Notes: generated by a model not told the origin, from the sequence alone. A stretch of 64,000 bases of DNA from Streptomyces caniscabiei (GCF_014930365.1 NZ_JABXWI010000016.1:62001-126000); one strand, 5' to 3'; shown: positions 1 through 8,940, counted from the stretch's first letter. Program-made: numbers and translations.

Positions 1-2214
1 CGGGTTCTCCAGCAGGACCGAGCGGATCTCGTCGAGTTCGATGCGGAAACCGCGGATCTTGACCTGGCTGTCGATGCGGCCCAGATGTTCGAGCCGCCCG
101 TCCGGCCGCAGCCGGCCGAGGTCGCCGCTGCGGTACATGGTCCCGCCGGTCACGGGGTCCGGCACGAAGCGCCGGGCGGTCAGCTCCTCCTGGCCCAGAT
201 AGCCGAGGGCGACACCGGCGCCGCCGACGCAGATCTCACCGGCCACACCCGGCGGCAGCAGGCGTCCCGCCTCGTCGGTCACGTACAGGTGCCAGCCGGG
301 CAGTGCGCGTCCCACGGACCGGGTGCCGGCGAGGGCCAGCCGCCGGGTGAGGGTCTGCTGGGTGACATGGACCGTCGTCTCGGTGATGCCGAACATGTTC
401 ACCACGCGGCAGACCGACTCGGGGTGCCGGTCGAACCAGGGCAGCAGCATGCGCGCGTCGAGCGGCTCACCGCCGAACACCACCAGCCGGACCCCGACCC
501 GGGTGTGGTCCACGTCCAGCAACTGGGCGAACGCCGACGGGGTCTGGCTCAGCACGGTGACCCGCTCGGACACCAGCAGGTCGCGGAAGGTGTCCGGTTC
601 CCGGGAGACGAAGTACGGCACCACGACGAGCCGTCCCCCGGTCAGCAGGCAGCCCCAGATCTCCCACACCGAGAAGTCGAAGGCGCTGGAGTGGAACCAG
701 GTCCACACGTCGTCGGACCCGAACCCGTACTCCTCGCGGGTCGCGTCGATCAGGGCGAGCACGTTCCGGTGCGGCACCTCGACGCCCTTGGGGCGGCCGG
801 TGGAACCGGAGGTGTAGATGACATAGGCGGTGGCATCAGGGGCCACGGCGGGCAGGGGGGCCGTGTCCCCGGCCCCGGTCGCCGCGGCGCGCAGGTCGTC
901 CGGTGTCACGGCCGTGCAGCCCGGCACGTCCGGGAACCCGGGCAGACGGCTGATCACCACGCCCAGGCCCGCGTCCCGCGCGGTGTGGGCGATGCGGTCC
1001 GCCGGGTAGGCGGGGTCGACGGGCACATAGGCGGCGCCGGTCTTCAGCACGGCGAGCACGGCGATCACCAGTTCGGCGGTGCGCTCCAGACAGACGCCCA
1101 CCCGGTCCCCGGGGGTGACGCCCCGCGCGCGCAGACCGTGGGCCAGGACGGTGGACCGTTCGTCGAGTTCGCGATAGGTCAGGTCCGTGCCGGAGTCGGT
1201 CACCGCGACGCGGTCGGGCGTCGCCGCCGCGATCCGCGCGACCGCCTCGGGCACGGCGACCGGCGTGGTGACCGAAGGCGTGAACGGAGGGGTGAACGGA
1301 GCGGTGAACGGCGTGGAGGCCTGAGGGTGAGGCGGTCGGCCGAGCGCCGCGACCCGGTCGCGGTCGGCGTCGTCCAGCAGGTCGAGGTCGCCGGCAGCGG
1401 TCCCCGGCGCGTCCCGGAGACGCTGGTGCACGCGTACGAGGTGCCGGGTGAACTGCGTGGCCATGTCCATGGAGACATGCGTGCCGAGATGGTCGCAGCG
1501 GAGCCGCCAGCCGTCGGCGTCCCGGAAGACCGACAGGGTGAGCGGGAACGGCGGTGCCAGACAGGGCACGTACGCGCCGGGCACCTCCACCTCGTCGAAG
1601 AGCAGGCCGACGAGCGCGGGTCCGGGCGCGGGGGACGGCTTCGGCTCACCGAGCGTGGGCGCGTCCCGCACGGTGAAGGTGCCGTGGTCCGTGCCGACGA
1701 CGGGCGTGCTCCCGGGGTCGTAGCGCCGCAGGGTGACGGCGAGCGCGGCGAGCCAGCTCGCCTCGTCGCCCCCGTCGTCCAGGGCGAAGTGGTGGGGGGT
1801 GGTGGGGCCGCCGTCCGCCAGTCCCCAGGCGGGCACGGGAACGGTCGCCCGCGTGGTCGCCGGTGTGGGTGTGGGTGTGGGTGGGGTGGCGGTGGCGGGG
1901 GACGCGGTGCGGGCGGTTCGCGGTTCGGCCGGGGCGCCGGCCGCCAGTCGGGCGAGGGCCGTGCGGTCCCAGGCGTCGCGCGGGGCCACGGCGATCAGAT
2001 CGCAGGGGCCGTCGGCGTAGCGCAGCAGGACCCTGCGCGGCGCGTCGGCGGGACGGGCGAGTTCGGCCCGGCGGAGACGCTCGGCGAGCGGGTCGGCCGC
2101 CGGCACGGGCACGTCCTCGATCCACACCCCGGGCGGTGCCGCGAGGTCGGGGGAGCGGTCCGAGCGGACGCGCACCGCGTGGCAGCGGGCCGCGGAGGGG
2201 AGGGAGCCTGACAC
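1..2214 (-). CDS. NRPS with condensation-domain remnant and adenylation domain (3' end beyond window)
   Basis: 738 codons are visible, running off the left edge. I chose the GTG at 2214 because AAGGAGT lies just upstream. The first ~320 residues contain only what looks like the C-terminal half of a condensation domain, with no HHxxxDG motif, plus a Thr-Pro-rich stretch. An adenylation domain follows: A3 motif TSGSTGRPKG at residues 468-477, FDFSVWE with the Asp235-equivalent at residue 513, and A8 motif VKIRGFRIEL at the window edge. Pocket residues by eye are D-F-W-S-V-G-M-V-H, the Lys517-bearing A10 motif being outside. This is threonine-like. The carrier domain must lie outside. The gene leads a minus-strand group with SDR, type II thioesterase, LLM enzyme and exporter. 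It is a candidate to load the A-less module of the large NRPS in trans (inference). Threonine specificity is a rule-based guess. Confidence 0.85.
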   Translation of the reverse strand, partial: MSGSLPSAARCHAVRVRSDRSPDLAAPPGVWIEDVPVPAADPLAERLRRAELARPADAPRRVLLRYADGPCDLIAVAPRDAWDRTALARLAAGAPAEPRTARTASPATATPPTPTPTPATTRATVPVPAWGLADGGPTTPHHFALDDGGDEASWLAALAVTLRRYDPGSTPVVGTDHGTFTVRDAPTLGEPKPSPAPGPALVGLLFDEVEVPGAYVPCLAPPFPLTLSVFRDADGWRLRCDHLGTHVSMDMATQFTRHLVRVHQRLRDAPGTAAGDLDLLDDADRDRVAALGRPPHPQASTPFTAPFTPPFTPSVTTPVAVPEAVARIAAATPDRVAVTDSGTDLTYRELDERSTVLAHGLRARGVTPGDRVGVCLERTAELVIAVLAVLKTGAAYVPVDPAYPADRIAHTARDAGLGVVISRLPGFPDVPGCTAVTPDDLRAAATGAGDTAPLPAVAPDATAYVIYTSGSTGRPKGVEVPHRNVLALIDATREEYGFGSDDVWTWFHSSAFDFSVWEIWGCLLTGGRLVVVPYFVSREPDTFRDLLVSERVTVLSQTPSAFAQLLDVDHTRVGVRLVVFGGEPLDARMLLPWFDRHPESVCRVVNMFGITETTVHVTQQTLTRRLALAGTRSVGRALPGWHLYVTDEAGRLLPPGVAGEICVGGAGVALGYLGQEELTARRFVPDPVTGGTMYRSGDLGRLRPDGRLEHLGRIDSQVKIRGFRIELDEIRSVLLENP

Positions 2215-2262
2215 GGGTGGGTACTCCTTGTCGTTCGGGGAGGGCGGACGGCGTGCGGGCGG

Positions 2263-3087
2263 TCAGCGGGCGCTGAAGCCGCCGTCCACGGTCAGGACGG
2301 AGCCGGTGATCTGCCGGGACTCGTCCGAGGCGAGGAACAGCACCGCCGAGGCGACGTCCTCGGGCTCGATCAGCGCGTTCATCGGCTGGGCCTCGACGAA
2401 GGTCTTCTCGTGCTCGTCCACCGGCACGGCGAGCGCCCTCGCGATCTCGCCGAGCATGCGGCCCTCGGCCTTCGTGTCGTCGCGCACCGACCCCGGGCAG
2501 ACCGCGTTCACCCGTACCTTCGACGGCGCGTAGTCGAGCGCCGCGGCCTTGGTGAGCCCGACGACGGCGTGCTTGGCGGCGACGTACCCGGCGAAGTGCC
2601 GGTAGCCGACGAGCCCGGCCGTGGAGGCGACGTTGACGATGCTGCCGGACCGGCGGGCGCTCATCGCCTTGCCGACCTCGCGGATCACCCGCCAGGCCCC
2701 GGAGAGGTCCACGTCGATCATCAGGGACCATTCCTCCTCGTCGATCTCGTGCACCGGCTTGCCCGAGGGCGCCGCGATGCCCGCGTTGTTGACGACGACG
2801 TCGATCCGCCCGAAGCGGTCCTCGGCCCGGGTCACCGCCTCCCGTACGGCCCGCAGGTCGCGGATGTCGGTCTCGGCGGTGAGGACGGCGGCGCCCGCCT
2901 CCCGGCACAGCGCGGCGGTGTGCTCCAACTGCCCCGGTGTGCCCAGGGGATAGGGCACACCGGGCAGATCGGCGCAGATGTCCAGCAGGGTGAGGTCGGC
3001 ACCCTCGGCGGCACAGGCGAGGGCGGTCGCCCTGCCGAGTCCGCGGGCGGCGCCGGTGACGAGGACGGACCTGCCGTGCAGACGCAT
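2263..3087 (-). CDS. Short-chain dehydrogenase/reductase of the mycofactocin-associated type
   Basis: 274 aa. Classical SDR with the nucleotide-binding TGAARGLG at residues 11-18, NNAG at 100-103, catalytic Ser155 and YxxxK (Tyr168, Lys172), and a C-terminal VDGGFS. After the second beta strand it carries an extra loop beginning DICADLPGVPYPL (residues 36-48). That insertion is characteristic of the SDRs thought to hold their nicotinamide cofactor tightly and be recycled by mycofactocin (family knowledge). The stop is followed within 50 bp by the NRPS start on the same strand, so it is probably co-transcribed with it. Likely role: oxidation or reduction of a hydroxyl/ketone on a building block or the finished lipopeptide; substrate unknown. 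Confidence 0.88.
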   Translation of the reverse strand: MRLHGRSVLVTGAARGLGRATALACAAEGADLTLLDICADLPGVPYPLGTPGQLEHTAALCREAGAAVLTAETDIRDLRAVREAVTRAEDRFGRIDVVVNNAGIAAPSGKPVHEIDEEEWSLMIDVDLSGAWRVIREVGKAMSARRSGSIVNVASTAGLVGYRHFAGYVAAKHAVVGLTKAAALDYAPSKVRVNAVCPGSVRDDTKAEGRMLGEIARALAVPVDEHEKTFVEAQPMNALIEPEDVASAVLFLASDESRQITGSVLTVDGGFSAR

Positions 3088-3136
3088 CGGGAACTCCTTG
3101 AAGAATCAGACTCGTTGGGGGCGAGGACGCGTGGTG

Positions 3137-3850
3137 CTACAGCACCGTCGAGACGATGAGCCGGACCAGTGCGGGAGCGGCGTCGGTGAGGTACATGTGG
3201 CCCCCGGGGACCTCGACGTGCTCGAAGTCGCGTCCGGCGACCTTGCTCCAGGACTCGGCGTCGTCGTAACCGACCAGGTCGTCGTCCTCGCCCCGGACGA
3301 CCGTGAGGGGCGCCTGCAGCGGAAGGCCGGTGGAGGGCGTGTAGTTCTCGTGCATCTCGACGTCGGCGCGCAGCGCGGGCAGGATCATCTCGCGCATCTC
3401 CGGGTCGTCCAGCGCGGGATGGTGGTAGCCGGCGAAGTCGCCGACCCGGGCGAGGAACTCCTCGTCGGACAGGCCGGTGGCCCGCCGCTCGCGTCCCCGG
3501 GCCGGTTCCGGCGAGCCGCTGACGAAGACGTGGAGCAGCTCGACACCCGGCTCGTCGACGAGCCGGTGGGCCAGTTCGTAGGCGAGCACGGCACCGAGGC
3601 TGTGCCCGAAGACGGCTACCCGGTGCCCGCCGTCGTCGCCGAGTTCCTCCCGCAGCTGGGCCAGGAGCCCGTCGACGGCCCGGTGCGCGTCCCGGTGGGG
3701 CTCCTCGTCGATCAGCCGCTCACGGCCGGGCAGTTGCAGGGGCACGATCTCCAGCGCGTCCCCGGCGAGGGCCTTCCAGGGGCGGTAGAACGAGGCGCCC
3801 GCCCCGGCGTACGGCAGGCAGATCAGCTTGGTCGTGTCATGCGTGGTCAT
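3137..3850 (-). CDS. Type II thioesterase (NRPS editing)
   Basis: 237 aa alpha/beta hydrolase of the GrsT/TEII family. It starts with the usual LICLPYAGAGASFYRPW, carries the nucleophile elbow GHSLGAVLAYELAH and a C-terminal GGHMYL with the catalytic His. Length is normal for the family. These enzymes hydrolyse aberrant acyl or aminoacyl groups from carrier proteins of NRPS and PKS lines in the cytoplasm. Its start overlaps the end of the LLM oxidoreductase gene by 14 bp, which argues for translational coupling. Because the large NRPS ends in a reductase, this is the only thioesterase seen in the cluster, so it is a proofreading enzyme, not the chain-release enzyme. Confidence 0.93.
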   Translation of the reverse strand: MTTHDTTKLICLPYAGAGASFYRPWKALAGDALEIVPLQLPGRERLIDEEPHRDAHRAVDGLLAQLREELGDDGGHRVAVFGHSLGAVLAYELAHRLVDEPGVELLHVFVSGSPEPARGRERRATGLSDEEFLARVGDFAGYHHPALDDPEMREMILPALRADVEMHENYTPSTGLPLQAPLTVVRGEDDDLVGYDDAESWSKVAGRDFEHVEVPGGHMYLTDAAPALVRLIVSTVL

Positions 3851-5051
3851 GGGTGCGGGTCTCTCCTTGTGAAACCTGTGAAACCTGTGAGGCCTGGAGG
3901 CCGTCTACGTCGTCTACGTCGTGTACTTCGGGTGCGTCGTGCGGGCGGGGCGGGCGGGGGCCGTCGGGGACGCGGGCGGCCGTGGACAGGCCGGCGAGTT
4001 CCGCCGCCTCGACGGCGACGCGCAGCGCGTCGGCGGCGCGGTCGGGGCCGGGGAGCCCGGGGCCCACCGGCATCAGGTTGAGGGTGGTGGCGCCGGCCTC
4101 GGCGAACGCCGTCATGCGCTCGGCGATGCGCTCCCGGGGCCCGAGCAGCGAGGTCGCGTCGAGGAATTCGAGCGGTACGGCGGCCATGGCGCCGGGGTAG
4201 TCGCCCGCCAGGAACCGCTCCTGGACGGCACGCGCCCCGTCGCCGAAGCCCATGCGCTCGGCCAGCTGGGTGTAATGGTTGTCCTCCCGGCCGCCCATGC
4301 CGCCGAGGTACAGCGCGGCGTACCCCCGTACCCGGCGGGCGCAGGTCCGCCAGTCCGGGCCGGTCACCAGGGGGACTCCGGGGGCGATGTCGAACCCGTC
4401 GAGGGTGCGACCCGACTTCGCGAGGCCCGCCGTCAGGGGCCGCAGCTGCTGGGCGGCGTGCTCGGGGGAGAAGAACACCGGGAGCCAGCCGTCGGCGATC
4501 TCCCCGGTCAGCTCCAGGTTCCTAGGGCCCAGAGCGGCGAGGTAGACCGGTATCCGTTCGCGCGGCGGCCGGATGGTCAGGGCGAGCGCCTTGCCGGGGC
4601 CGTCCGGCAGCGGCAGCGTGAAGTGGCGGCCCGCGTGGGCGAGGGGCTCCCGGCGCAGCGCCCGGCGCACGAGGCCGACGTACTCCCGCGTGCGTCCCAG
4701 CGGCGAGGCGAACCTGACGCCGTGCCAGCCCTCCGAGACCTGGGGGCCGGAGACCCCGAGCCCGAGTCTGAGCCGTCCGCCGGAGAGGGTGTCGAGGGTG
4801 GCGGCGGTCATCGCCGTCATCGCGGGCGAGCGGGCGGGGATCTGCAGGACCGCGCTGCCGACGTCGATGCGGGAGGTGCGGGCGGCGATCCAGGACATCA
4901 CGGTGACGGCGTCGGAGCCGTAGGCCTCCGAGACCCACACCGCGGAGAGGCCGAGGTCCTCGGCCAGGGAGGCGAGGGAGAGGTTGGAGGCGTCGTTGCC
5001 GCCGACCCAGTAGCCGAGATTGAGGCCGAGGCGCAGGGCGGGTACGGGCAT
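3837..5051 (-). CDS. LLM-class oxidoreductase, probably F420-dependent
   Basis: 404 aa luciferase-like TIM-barrel protein. The N-terminus LRLGLNLGYW, the segment LSGGRLRLGLGVSGPQV and the later ERIPVYLAALGPRNLEL are typical of actinobacterial F420-dependent LLM enzymes, though FMN cannot be excluded. The last ~45 residues are not part of the barrel: they are low-complexity (QVSQVSQ, DVDDVDG) and encoded by short tandem DNA repeats. ATG start at 5051. The gene sits between the exporter and the thioesterase on one strand, so it probably acts on a precursor or tailoring step of the lipopeptide. No substrate can be named. Confidence 0.85.
   Translation of the reverse strand: MPVPALRLGLNLGYWVGGNDASNLSLASLAEDLGLSAVWVSEAYGSDAVTVMSWIAARTSRIDVGSAVLQIPARSPAMTAMTAATLDTLSGGRLRLGLGVSGPQVSEGWHGVRFASPLGRTREYVGLVRRALRREPLAHAGRHFTLPLPDGPGKALALTIRPPRERIPVYLAALGPRNLELTGEIADGWLPVFFSPEHAAQQLRPLTAGLAKSGRTLDGFDIAPGVPLVTGPDWRTCARRVRGYAALYLGGMGGREDNHYTQLAERMGFGDGARAVQERFLAGDYPGAMAAVPLEFLDATSLLGPRERIAERMTAFAEAGATTLNLMPVGPGLPGPDRAADALRVAVEAAELAGLSTAARVPDGPRPPRPHDAPEVHDVDDVDGLQASQVSQVSQGETRTHDHA
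3868..3924. repeat. Two short 9-bp tandem repeats inside the LLM gene 3' end
   Basis: Plus-strand units of the form GTGAAACCT/GTGAGGCCT and GTCTACGTC are each repeated two to three times. On the coding (minus) strand they give QVSQVSQ and DVDDVDG-type low-complexity residues in the C-terminal tail. Confidence 0.8.
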
Positions 5052-5094
5052 GGGGACTCCTGTGGGGGCGTGCGGGGCGCGCGGTGGCGGTGGT

Positions 5095-5132
5095 GGTCAC
5101 CGGTGTCGGGCGTGGTCACCGGTGCCGGGCGC
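5095..5132. repeat. 19-bp direct tandem repeat between exporter and LLM gene
   Basis: Two adjacent 19-bp units (5095-5113 and 5114-5132) of the form GGTCACCGGTGYCGGGCGY differ at two positions. They end just before the permease stop and lie upstream of the LLM gene. Each contains the self-complementary CACCGGTG, so a protein-binding role is possible but unproven. Confidence 0.75.
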
Positions 5133-5134
5133 GG

Positions 5135-6049
5135 TCAGTGGCTCGTGCGGGTGCGGTAGCGCCAGGTCGACAGGGCGACGAAGAGGGCGATGATCAGCAC
5201 CGAGCAGCCCGCGGTGTGGAGCACGGGGTGCTGGGCGGGCCAGTCGTGCTGGACGCGGAAGCCCGGCGGGGGCGTGTTGCCGAACAGCCGGCGCAGGGCG
5301 TTGGCGAGCGAGGTGATCGGGTTCCAGGCGGCCACGGTGGACAGCGGCCCGGGCAGCGTCGTGCCGGAGACGAACCCCGAGGAGATGAACGTCGCCGGGA
5401 ACAGCCAGATCAGCCCCAGGCTGCCGGCCACCTGGGCGTTCGGCGCGACGAGGGCGACGAACACACCGACCCACGACATCGCGAAGGAGAACAGCAGCAC
5501 CAGCAGGACCCCGGCGACGACCTCCACGGGCCCGGTGTGCGCGCGCCAGCCCATCAGCAGCCCGCAGCCGGCGGTGACCGCGACGCTCGCCAGGCAGGTG
5601 ACGAGGTCGGAGACGGTCCGGCCCAGCAGCAGGGCCACCCGGGAGATGGGCAGGGCGCGGAAGCGGTCGACCATCCCCTGCTCCAGGTCCCTGGAGAGCC
5701 CGACGGTGGTGAAGGTCGTGGTGAAGGCCACCGTCTGCGCGATCAGACCGCCCATCATGTAGGAGCGGTACGCCGGTCCGCCGAGGCTGTTGCCGAAGAC
5801 GTAGCCGATGAGCAGGGCGTACACGACGGGCTCGACGAGGCAGGAGATGAGCAGGCTCGGGGTGCGCCGCAGGTGCAGCAGATTGCGCAGCGCGAGGTCG
5901 GCGCTCTCCGCGACGACACGGAGCACGGGGTTCCTGCGGGCGGCGGTCGGGCCGGGGGTCGGGCCCGCGGCGGCCGGGGCCGGGGCCGGGGCTGGGCCCG
6001 GCCGGTGCGGGGGCATGGCGGTGCGGTGCACGCGGGCGGGGGCGCTCAT
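5135..6049 (-). CDS. ABC-2 type transporter permease (DrrB-like)
   Basis: 304 aa. A ~45-residue Pro/Ala-rich cytoplasmic N-terminus is followed by an ABC-2 membrane domain with about six hydrophobic segments (for example SCLVEPVVYALLIGYVFG and VVAGVLLVLLFSFAMSWVGV). The usual LxxLxRTPSLLISxLVEPV signature of drug-export permeases is present. It forms the membrane half of an exporter with the ATPase just upstream, probably pumping the lipopeptide out and giving self-resistance. The start overlaps a 37-bp duplicated segment, so the exact N-terminus is less certain than the core. Confidence 0.92.
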   Translation of the reverse strand: MSAPARVHRTAMPPHRPGPAPAPAPAAAGPTPGPTAARRNPVLRVVAESADLALRNLLHLRRTPSLLISCLVEPVVYALLIGYVFGNSLGGPAYRSYMMGGLIAQTVAFTTTFTTVGLSRDLEQGMVDRFRALPISRVALLLGRTVSDLVTCLASVAVTAGCGLLMGWRAHTGPVEVVAGVLLVLLFSFAMSWVGVFVALVAPNAQVAGSLGLIWLFPATFISSGFVSGTTLPGPLSTVAAWNPITSLANALRRLFGNTPPPGFRVQHDWPAQHPVLHTAGCSVLIIALFVALSTWRYRTRTSH

Positions 6050-6115
6050 CGAAGGGCCTTCCGTCGGGCGTGGCCGGGGGCGCTCATCAGGCGGCCCTCC
6101 GTCGCGCGTGGCCGG
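6041..6115. repeat. Imperfect 37-bp tandem duplication at the ATPase/permease junction
   Basis: Copies at 6041-6077 and 6079-6115 share GGCGCTCAT at the left and CGTGGCCGG at the right. The duplicated unit covers the end of the ATPase gene (GHARRR-) and a permease-like start (MSAPG-). The inner copy would encode only a 13-residue peptide, MSAPGHARRKALR, before a stop. It looks like a slippage duplication of the start region. Confidence 0.8.
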
Positions 6116-7046
6116 TCAGGCCGAGGAACACGTCGTCGAGGGTGCAGCGGCTGAGGCCGATCTCCAGCACCTCGACGTCCTCGCTCTCCAGCGCGGCGAG
6201 GGCGCGGCCGAGTGCGGCCCGGCCGTCGCCGGCGCCCGCCTCCACCCGCCGGGCGCGGCGGTCCACCGTCGGGGTCGTGCCGGTCGCCAGGGCGGCGGCG
6301 CGGGCGGCGGCGTCCAGCTGGTGGTCCTCGGCGACGCACACGACGAGCCGGTTGCCGGCGGCCGCCTTCAGCTGGTCGCTGGTGCCCTCGGCGACCACCT
6401 GCCCCCGGTCGATCACGGTGATCCGGTCGGCGAGCCGGTCCGCCTCCTCCAGGTACTGGGTCGTCAGCAGGATCGTGGTGCCGCCCGCCGCGAGTTCGCC
6501 GACCGCCTCCCAGGTGTCCAGCCGGCTCTCGGGGTCCAGACCGGTGGTGGGCTCGTCCAGGACGACCAGGGGCGGGGAGCCGACGAGGGCGGCGGCCAGA
6601 TCGAGGCGCCGGCGCATGCCGCCCGAGTAGGTGCCCGCCGGGCGCCCCGCCACGCAGGTGAGCCGGAAGCGGGACAGCAGATCGTCGGCCACGCGACGGG
6701 CCGTACGGCGTCCCACACCGCTCAGTTTCGCGATCAGATAAAGATTCTCGAATCCGGTCAAGAGCCCGTCGACCGTCGAATACTGACCGGCCATGCCGAT
6801 GGTGGAGCGCACTTTCTCCGGTTGTTCGGACACACTCCAGCCATTGACGACAACCCGTCCGGAATCGGGCCCGAGAAGTGTCGTGAGAATCTTGACCAGG
6901 GTGGTCTTACCGGCCCCGTTGGGACCCAGCAGCCCCCTGACCTCGCCGCTTCTCACCTCCAGTTGGACACCTCGTAACGCATGGTTCGCCCGGTATTTCT
7001 TGTGGAGGTCATCGACGATGACGGCCGACGCGGTTGACGTATGCAC
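6087..7046 (-). CDS. ABC transporter ATP-binding protein (DrrA-like)
   Basis: 319 aa. Walker A GPNGAGKTT, signature TYSGGMRRRLDLA, Walker B VVLDEPTTGLDP, and the switch region TTQYLEEADRLADR define a daunorubicin-resistance-type ATPase. The C-terminal ~80 residues are the usual DrrA-family extension. The GTG at 7046 is the best visible start; no strong ribosome-binding site precedes it. The first third of the gene has noticeably lower G+C than the rest of the locus. It heads the minus-strand operon and is divergent from the acyl-AMP ligase, so the 140-bp gap probably holds both promoters. Confidence 0.95.
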   Translation of the reverse strand: MHTSTASAVIVDDLHKKYRANHALRGVQLEVRSGEVRGLLGPNGAGKTTLVKILTTLLGPDSGRVVVNGWSVSEQPEKVRSTIGMAGQYSTVDGLLTGFENLYLIAKLSGVGRRTARRVADDLLSRFRLTCVAGRPAGTYSGGMRRRLDLAAALVGSPPLVVLDEPTTGLDPESRLDTWEAVGELAAGGTTILLTTQYLEEADRLADRITVIDRGQVVAEGTSDQLKAAAGNRLVVCVAEDHQLDAAARAAALATGTTPTVDRRARRVEAGAGDGRAALGRALAALESEDVEVLEIGLSRCTLDDVFLGLTGHARRRAA

Positions 7047-7185
7047 GGAACGTTTCTACGCCTGCGTCCGGGCTCGGTCGATCATGGAAGGGTCAAGGTT
7101 TCTTGCCGGTTCGATGGACTTGCTTTAGTGCTGCTTGAACCTTTGGGGGGTTGTTCGAGAACCAAGATCACGTACGGTTCCTGTC
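7047..7185. promoter_or_regulatory. Divergent promoter region between exporter and lipid-starter operon
   Basis: 139 bp with lower G+C than its surroundings separates two divergently transcribed operons. It should carry the promoters of both. I see TTGAAC and TTGTTC blocks that could serve as -35 elements, but no convincing complete promoter and no strong Shine-Dalgarno sequence for either gene. Confidence 0.5.
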
Positions 7186-8940
7186 GTGCGAGAATTACTC
7201 ACGATGCTGAGGGAACGGGCCGCGCGTAATCCGCAGCAGCCTGCCGTGACATTGGTTTCCGGATTCACCGACATCAGCGGCACAGTGCGCAACCGCGCGG
7301 AACTCGATCTGCATTCCCGGCGGACAGGGTCCTGGCTCCGGGAAAGATTCTCCCCGGGTGATCGGGCACTTCTCCTCTACTCACCGGGCATCGAGTTCAC
7401 CACGGCTTTCTCCGCCTGTGTGTACGCCGGAATGATCGCCGTGCCGGCCCCGCTGCCGGGCCGCTACCGGCATGAACGCCGCCGGCTCGCCGCCATCGCC
7501 CGGGACGCGGGCGTGCGTGTCGTCCTCACCCAGAGCGGTGATCTGGCGGATGTCGAGAAGTGGGTCGCCGAGGAGGGCATCGTCGGCGCCGTCTGCCACA
7601 CCACCGACACCGGCGAGGGCGACCCGGAGGCCTGGACCGCCCCCGAGGTGTCGCCCGACACCCTGGCCCTGCTGCAGTACACCTCGGGATCGACCGGCGA
7701 CCCCAAGGGGGTCATGGTCACCCACGGCAACCTCGTCGCCAACGTCGAGCGGATGGTGGCGACCTTCCGCAACGACAGCGAGACTGTCTACGGCGGCTGG
7801 ATACCCCTCTACCACGACATGGGCCTCATCGGCCTGATGCTGCCCGGCCTCCTGTCCGGCAGCGGCTATGTGCAGATGGACCCCATGTCCTTCCTGCGTC
7901 GGCCGTACCACTGGCTGCGGATGCTGGACGCCTGCGACGTGGGATTCACCGCCGCGCCCGACTTCGGCTACGAACTGTGCGTCCGCCGCGTCACCGACGA
8001 GCAGCTCGCCACGCTCGACCTCTCCCGCGTCAAGCTCGCCGACGGCTCCGAACCGGTCCGCGCCGACGTCGTCACCGCCTTCACCGAGCGGTTCGCCGCC
8101 GCCGGCCTGCGGCCCGAGGCGCTCATCCCCGTCTACGGCCTGGCCGAGGCGACGCTGCTGGCGTCCGGCACCACCGGACGGCCGCCGCTGCGGACCGCCG
8201 TCGACGCGGCGGCACTCGAGAACCGGGAACTCCGCCCGGCCACCGGCACGGAACCCTCCCGGGTGCTCGTCGGCTGCGGCGCGCCGTCCGGGTCCGACGT
8301 GCTGATCGTCGACCCCGACACCGGCCGGGCCCTGCCCGAGGGTCACGTCGGCGAGATCTGGCTCAGCGGCCCCTGCGTCACCGCGGGCTACTGGGAGAAC
8401 GAGCACGTCACCGAGGCCACGTTCCGGGCCCGCACCGACGACGACCGCGGACCGTTCCTGCGCACCGGCGACCTCGGGGGCCTGCTCGACGACGACCTCT
8501 ACATCACCGGCCGCAGCAAGGACGTCCTCGTCCTGCACGGACGCAATCTCCACCCCTCCGACATCGAGTACGAACTCCGCTCCCAGCACGAGGAGTTGGA
8601 GGGGCTGCACGGCTCCGTCTTCATGGTCGGCGACGGCGACGGCGCGGACATCGCCCCCGCGGTCGTCGCCGTCCACGAGATCCGCGCCCATTGGGGAGCG
8701 GAGCGGCTCGGCCGGATCGCCGTCGACATGAAGCAGACCGTGGCCCGGGAGTTCGGCGTGCCCGTCGCGGCGGTCGCCCTGGTGCGGCCCGGCGGCGTCC
8801 GGCGCACCACGAGCGGCAAGGTGCAGCGCGCCGCGATGCGCGCCCTGTACCTCGCCGGAGAACTGGACACCCTCCACCTCGGCGAGGACCCGCTGCTCAC
8901 GGCCGCCCTGGCCGAACACCGGCGGGTGAGCGGGCGATGA
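7186..8940 (+). CDS. Fatty acyl-AMP ligase (FAAL) loading the lipopeptide starter
   Basis: 584 aa from the GTG at 7186. The family start VRELLxxRAxxxPxxPAV begins there; an in-frame TTG at 7135 and an ATG at 7204 are alternatives. Features: A3-like YTSGSTGDPKG from residue 165, GWIPLYHDMGLIG, and near the C-terminus GRNLHPSDIEYEL, which is the FAAL version of the motif that acyl-CoA ligases lack. FAALs activate free fatty acids as acyl-adenylates and pass them to an acyl carrier protein, here most likely the ACP at 12.7 kb. Codon 4 is TTA (7195-7197), the rare leucine codon read by bldA tRNA, so translation may be tied to development. It overlaps the next gene by ATGA. Confidence 0.92.
   Translation: MRELLTMLRERAARNPQQPAVTLVSGFTDISGTVRNRAELDLHSRRTGSWLRERFSPGDRALLLYSPGIEFTTAFSACVYAGMIAVPAPLPGRYRHERRRLAAIARDAGVRVVLTQSGDLADVEKWVAEEGIVGAVCHTTDTGEGDPEAWTAPEVSPDTLALLQYTSGSTGDPKGVMVTHGNLVANVERMVATFRNDSETVYGGWIPLYHDMGLIGLMLPGLLSGSGYVQMDPMSFLRRPYHWLRMLDACDVGFTAAPDFGYELCVRRVTDEQLATLDLSRVKLADGSEPVRADVVTAFTERFAAAGLRPEALIPVYGLAEATLLASGTTGRPPLRTAVDAAALENRELRPATGTEPSRVLVGCGAPSGSDVLIVDPDTGRALPEGHVGEIWLSGPCVTAGYWENEHVTEATFRARTDDDRGPFLRTGDLGGLLDDDLYITGRSKDVLVLHGRNLHPSDIEYELRSQHEELEGLHGSVFMVGDGDGADIAPAVVAVHEIRAHWGAERLGRIAVDMKQTVAREFGVPVAAVALVRPGGVRRTTSGKVQRAAMRALYLAGELDTLHLGEDPLLTAALAEHRRVSGR

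Noticed and set aside
85..2211. Long plus-strand frame of 708 codons opposite the left NRPS gene
   Set aside because: It is the antisense shadow of a GC-rich gene; the minus strand carries clear adenylation motifs, the plus frame none.
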